Below, in pieces: positions 60,931 to 64,000 of a stretch of 64,000 nt of DNA; position 1 is the first letter of the stretch, and every line of letters begins with the position of its first letter. The stretch covers positions 1 to 64,000 of the forward strand of contig CANJMI010000023.1 of assembly GCA_947475525.1 (NCBI GenBank), read 5' to 3'. Position numbers and translations under genes: made by a program. Below the pieces are notes generated by a model, which was not told the DNA's origin, did no database searches, and saw only the letters and a program-made list of their open reading frames with translations. The stretch is from Polyangiaceae bacterium. GTDB taxonomy: Bacteria > Myxococcota_A > Polyangia > Polyangiales > Polyangiaceae.

Positions 60931-61257
60931 ATGGTCGGGGCGACGTTCGACGAGATTCTCCAGCACGCGCTTCGCGATGAAGCCGAGCGCGTCCGTTGCG
61001 CCGAGGCCGCCGAATACGAGCGATTTCAAACGAGGTTTGCGACGTCCGCCTACTCGCCGAGGCCGTCCGCTCCGGCCCTGCCCCCATGTTTTCGCACGCT
61101 CGGCCTCGATGCGGGCGCCAGCACCGACGATGTGCGCAAGGCCTTCCGACGCCTGGCGTTCGCGGCGCACCCCGACCGCGGGGGCCCACCCGATACGTTC
61201 CTCAACCTCGAGACGGCCTACCGAGCCGCGCTGCGCGTCGTCGCGCACGCCGCGTGA
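60931..61257 (+). CDS. Small J-domain protein
   Basis: The 108-residue product ends in a J domain of about 55 residues with TLGLDAGASTDDVRKAFRRLAFAAHPDRGG; the HPD motif is intact. There is no Gly/Phe or zinc-finger region, so it is not a full DnaJ. It probably recruits a DnaK to a special client. No Shine-Dalgarno sequence is visible. Confidence 0.75.
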   Translation: MVGATFDEILQHALRDEAERVRCAEAAEYERFQTRFATSAYSPRPSAPALPPCFRTLGLDAGASTDDVRKAFRRLAFAAHPDRGGPPDTFLNLETAYRAALRVVAHAA

Positions 61258-61295
61258 CTTGACGGGCGGTACCCCCCGAGCGAGAAATACCCGCC

Positions 61296-62447
61296 ATGGG
61301 AAAGACCCACTCGGTCGTGTTGCTACCCGGTGATGGCGCGGGCGCGGAGGTCGCGACCCAGGCCCGCCGCGTGCTTGACCTCGTTGCGGAAAAAACCGGC
61401 ACGACCTTCGCTGTCGAGGAGATTCCTTGCGGCGGTCGTTACTATCTCGAGCACGGACGGGATTGGCCCGCAGGCTCCGAAGACGCGTGCCGCGCGGCCG
61501 ACGTCGTGCTGCTCGGCGCGGTGGGCTGGCCGTCCCCAACGGGCGGCGGCCCCGTCACCATGGCCAACGGCAAAATGGCGGGCTGGTCGGCGGTGATCGG
61601 CAACCGCGTCAATCTCGACCTCTACGCGAACATTCGCCCAGTGAAGCTCTACCCGGGCGTCAAGACCCGCATCAGCGGCGTTCCGACCCAAGTGTGGCAG
61701 CCGAAAAATGTCGACATGGTGTTCATCCGCGAAAACACCGAGGGCCTCTACGCGGGCATGGGCGGCGTGCTCGCTCGCGGCGGCCACGAAGTCCTCGCGA
61801 CCGACACGCGCGTCATCACCCGCACGGCCTCCGAGCGCGTGATTCGACTCGCCTTCGAGCTCGCGCGGAAGCGCAGCGGTGCGCCAAAAGACGGCAAAAA
61901 GCGCGTAACCGTGATCGTGAAGAACAACGTCCTCGAAGGATGCAAACTGTTCACCCGAATCTTCGAGGAGGTCGGAGCCGAGTACCCCGACGTCGAGAAA
62001 GACGTGGCGATCGTGGACGCCCTGACCCAGTGGCTGATTACCCAGCCGGAGCACTATGACGTGCTGGTGACGACCAACATGTTCGGGGACATCGTCACCG
62101 ATCTGGCCAGCGTCCTTCAGGGCGGCATGGGCATGGCGGTCGGGTGCAACGTCGGCGATGCCCACGCCATGTTCGAGCCCATCCACGGCTCGGCTCCCAA
62201 AGAAGCGGGTCAGGACAAGCTGAACCCCATGGCGATGATCCTCGCGACCGGCGAAGCGCTGCGGTGGCTCGCGCCGCGAAAAGACGCGCCCGAACTCGCG
62301 CGCGCAGCGGACGCCATCGAGGAGGCGGTAAAACGCGTCTGCGCGAAAGGAAGTCCCCTCACGTTCGACCTCGTCGGGACCGAAGCCGCCGCCCGAACGA
62401 GCGAGGTGACCTCGGCGATTTTGGCGGAGCTAAGCGAGCTGCTGTGA
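61296..62447 (+). CDS. Isocitrate/3-isopropylmalate dehydrogenase family protein
   Basis: 383 residues of the beta-decarboxylating dehydrogenase family: LLPGDGAGAEV, LDLYANIRPVKLYPGV, FIRENTEGLYAG, the Lys/Asp metal region (VIVKNNVLEGCKLF, DALTQWLI, TTNMFGDIVTDLASVLQGGMGM) and FEPIHGSAP. The substrate loop lacks the usual LLxLRK of LeuB, and REnTEGLYAG also occurs in isocitrate and tartrate dehydrogenases, so 3-isopropylmalate is likely but not certain. Confidence 0.82.
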   Translation: MGKTHSVVLLPGDGAGAEVATQARRVLDLVAEKTGTTFAVEEIPCGGRYYLEHGRDWPAGSEDACRAADVVLLGAVGWPSPTGGGPVTMANGKMAGWSAVIGNRVNLDLYANIRPVKLYPGVKTRISGVPTQVWQPKNVDMVFIRENTEGLYAGMGGVLARGGHEVLATDTRVITRTASERVIRLAFELARKRSGAPKDGKKRVTVIVKNNVLEGCKLFTRIFEEVGAEYPDVEKDVAIVDALTQWLITQPEHYDVLVTTNMFGDIVTDLASVLQGGMGMAVGCNVGDAHAMFEPIHGSAPKEAGQDKLNPMAMILATGEALRWLAPRKDAPELARAADAIEEAVKRVCAKGSPLTFDLVGTEAAARTSEVTSAILAELSELL

Positions 62448-62531
62448 GACCGAACGAGCCCGAGCCAAAAGCTCTACCGTTAGCCGCTTCGCCGTATTAG
62501 CGTGAGGCTCCCGTCTTCGAGAGGAACAGCC

Positions 62532-63164
62532 ATGGCCGAGATCGGTTTCCAGCTCCGCGCGTACGTGTTCATCGACTCCCTGCAACAGCAGCTCGCCCAG
62601 TACATGGCGAAGACGAACCGCGTGTACGACCCTCGTGAATACGATGCGGCGCTCTTCGTCGAGATCGCGCCCGCGATGGAAATCCACGCGAAGATCGACC
62701 AGGCGCTCAAGGCGACCCGGGTCCATCTAGGGGCGATGATCACGGAGCGCGTTTTCGGCATGATGCAGCTGCACCACCAGGACCAAGGTGAGGTGCAAGC
62801 CGCGGGCGAAGCCGTTCTTGCGGCGTCGGGCCTCAAGGTGACCGACCGCGCCCGGTGCAAGATCCTCCAGAACAAGATCATCCGCTCGATCGAGCAGGAC
62901 CACGCGATCGCCTTCACGGGCAACGCGGCGGGCAACATGGTCCTCGCCGGCGACTCCGTCCTCATCATGGAGGCCGAGCCGGCGGCGTACCTCTCGATCG
63001 CCTGCAACGAGGCCCTCAAAGCCGCCAACGTGAAGCTCGTCGACGTGATCGTTTGGGGCGCCACGGGCCGCCTGATCATGGCGGGCACCGAAGCGCAGAT
63101 CGACTACGCCGCAGCGGCCGCAACGGCAGCGCTCGAGAACCTCAATCGGGGCCTCGCCGGCTGA
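62532..63164 (+). CDS. Tandem BMC-domain (BMC-T) shell-like protein
   Basis: ATG 62532 has AGAGGA about 7 nt upstream. The 210-residue product contains two units that read like bacterial microcompartment domains: residues about 38-98 (ALFVEIAPAMEIHAKIDQALKATRV with GEVQAAGEAVLAA) and about 141-203 (VLIMEAEPAAYLSIACNEALKAANVKLVDV with GTEAQIDYAAAAATAAL). The DxALKAANVxLV helix-strand is the hallmark. The N-terminal 35 residues are extra. It would form trimeric shell tiles. No other shell or cargo gene is in the window. Confidence 0.7.
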   Translation: MAEIGFQLRAYVFIDSLQQQLAQYMAKTNRVYDPREYDAALFVEIAPAMEIHAKIDQALKATRVHLGAMITERVFGMMQLHHQDQGEVQAAGEAVLAASGLKVTDRARCKILQNKIIRSIEQDHAIAFTGNAAGNMVLAGDSVLIMEAEPAAYLSIACNEALKAANVKLVDVIVWGATGRLIMAGTEAQIDYAAAAATAALENLNRGLAG

Positions 63165-63186
63165 GTTTTCCAGCCGCGGTGCTTGC

Positions 63187-63500
63187 TGGCTCTTCGGCTG
63201 TGCTCTCTGGCTCTTCGGGCTGTGCTCTTTGGCTCTTCGGCTGACGCCTCATCGCGATGGCGTTGAATGTTGGCTCTCCGGCTGACGCCCGCGGTGCTTT
63301 TTGGCTCTTCGGCTGACGCCTCATCGCGGGGGGCTCTTCGGCTGATGCCTGCGATGTTTGTTGGCTCTTCGGCTGACGCCTCATCGCGGGGGGCTCTTCG
63401 GCTGACGCCTCGTCGCGATCGCGATGGCGTTGATTGTTGGCTCTTCGGCTGACGCCTCGTCGCGATCGCGATGGCGTTGATTGTTGCCTCTTCGGCTTGT
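63187..63500. repeat. Degenerate tandem repeat array in a gene-free stretch
   Basis: About ten copies of a GGCTCTTCGGCTG core occur at uneven spacing, linked by variable GACGCCTCATCGCG-type segments. The last two full units (63394-63440 and 63441-63487) are 47 bp and 46/47 identical. The stretch 63165-63765 holds no gene I can support; short ORFs across the array on both strands just translate the repeat. No fixed-length unique spacers, so it is not a CRISPR. Confidence 0.85.
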
Positions 63501-63515
63501 GGGCAGGCTGAAGTG

Positions 63516-63578
63516 ATTGAATAGAGGCTTTTTAAAAGCGGCTATCCAATATGTTCTACTTAGACGATTCTATTCAAT
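63516..63578. other. AT-rich pocket with a 10-bp inverted repeat
   Basis: ATTGAATAGA (63516-63525) and its perfect reverse complement TCTATTCAAT (63569-63578) flank 43 bp of AT-rich DNA that contains TTTTTAAAAG. This is strikingly AT-rich for the window. It may be a binding site or promoter region for the downstream PilZ gene, or a remnant of inserted DNA. Confidence 0.5.
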
Positions 63579-63765
63579 AGAAGATACTCGGGATTGACGC
63601 GGCTGCTTGGCGTGCACCTTTTTTCGCGCAGCACGTTGGGGTGAATACGCGAATGCATGGAATCGAACGGGTGGCTGTCGCGTTCCTGCTGTAAGCAAAT
63701 AGTCGAAAGCACCCCCTGGCAGGAGGTCCAATTCGGCATTATAGATGCCGGGCGAAGGCCAACTA

Positions 63766-64000
63766 ATGCAACGCGTCATGATCCATTCTCCCAACGCCGC
63801 GAGCGGCCTCCACCACCGCCGCACCGCACGACGAATCCCGAGCACCGTGGCGGTCGAAATTCTCGCACCTCGCAAGGGGAGCGGCGTGCTCTTGAACGCG
63901 AGCACAGGTGGCGCCCGGGTCGCGGTGGATTGCGAGCTTGTGCGCGGTGAGCTGTGCCACGTGCGGCTCGTCGGTCGGAGCGGCATCGCCTTGGTCGACT
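63766..64000 (+). CDS. PilZ-domain protein, N-terminal part (3' end outside window)
   Basis: ATG 63766 has GAAGG 7 nt upstream; an in-frame ATG at 63745 lies directly after a stop. The 78 visible residues read like the start of a PilZ domain, a cyclic di-GMP receptor: basic motif HHRRTARRIPSTVAVEI (RxxxR) and, 25 residues later, LLNASTGGARVAVD (N-x-S-x-x-G). Both c-di-GMP-contact motifs are present. The frame is still open at the window edge. Confidence 0.7.
   Translation, partial: MQRVMIHSPNAASGLHHRRTARRIPSTVAVEILAPRKGSGVLLNASTGGARVAVDCELVRGELCHVRLVGRSGIALVD

Noticed and set aside
59755-61539. 594-codon minus-strand frame opposite the PHM-like and J-domain genes
   Set aside because: It spans two well-supported genes and their gap, is Arg-rich and has no domain.
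63187-63500. Possible CRISPR array or coding repeats in the gene-free stretch
   Set aside because: Spacing between copies is irregular, there are no unique spacers of constant size and no cas genes. The short ORFs on either strand only translate the repeat and have no start signals.
1-64000. Prophage, genomic island or transposon
   Set aside because: There is no integrase, transposase, phage structural gene or terminal repeat pair. The three tRNA genes have no visible attachment-site duplications beside them, and GC content looks uniform apart from the small AT-rich pocket near 63.5 kb.

Overview
The window is about 64 kb of GC-rich DNA with dense gene packing, many GTG starts and many 4-nt start/stop overlaps. 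The gene content points to a myxobacterium-like member of Myxococcota: eukaryote-like Ser/Thr kinases (one fused to an FHA domain), a PrkA-type kinase, an IgGFc-binding-domain lipoprotein, a PHM-like copper protein with a heme motif, many lipoproteins with Ser/Thr/Gly/Pro-rich linkers, and proteins with MopE-like Asp/Cys repeats. This placement is inferred from content; there is no rRNA. I see no transposase, integrase, phage gene or CRISPR array, so the region looks chromosomal.

Layout. 0-9 kb: end of an outer-membrane barrel gene, a Yip1-like membrane protein with a 39-bp tandem repeat, a phytoene-desaturase-like oxidoreductase, transketolase, the lipid II flippase MurJ and a large membrane protein with a degenerate spermidine-synthase-like core. 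9-17.5 kb: an L,D-transpeptidase-like lipoprotein lacking its catalytic Cys, tRNA-Met, PrkA, a Ser/Thr kinase with its coiled-coil zinc-ribbon partner, a second CAT-anticodon tRNA (probably Ile2) and a SUMF1-like protein. 17.5-24.5 kb: UvrA, then a complete four-gene operon from 4-hydroxyphenylpyruvate to fumarate and acetoacetate (hpd-hmgA-fahA-maiA). 24.6-29.8 kb: a packed operon of kinase-FHA-degenerate GGDEF, an anchored protein, SerA and a secreted metalloprotease.

29.9-41.8 kb: a lipoprotein and a secreted hydrolase, ProRS, a DUF4920 lipoprotein, then a secreted protein-arginine deiminase homologue translationally coupled to a helical-repeat protein and divergent from argH; next a Cys-rich lipoprotein with a clear terminator and a CreBC-like two-component pair. 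41.8-48.2 kb: uppS, an operon of amidohydrolase, FGGY kinase and GpsA-like dehydrogenase, and cysS. 48.2-53.4 kb: a locus with 15 MopE-like repeats in three exported proteins, together with a porin-like barrel, a nuclease-fold protein and a Pro-rich lipoprotein; then tRNA-Arg.

53.5-64 kb: a signalling cassette (PAS histidine kinase, two receiver proteins, a four-CBS protein), IgGFc-binding and PHM-like surface proteins, a small J-domain protein, an isopropylmalate/isocitrate dehydrogenase relative and a tandem BMC shell-like protein. This is followed by a roughly 600-bp gene-free stretch with a degenerate repeat array and an AT-rich pocket, and then the start of a PilZ-domain gene that runs off the end. 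The best candidates for something undescribed are the arginine deiminase pair, the MopE-repeat/porin/nuclease locus and the apparently solitary BMC protein.
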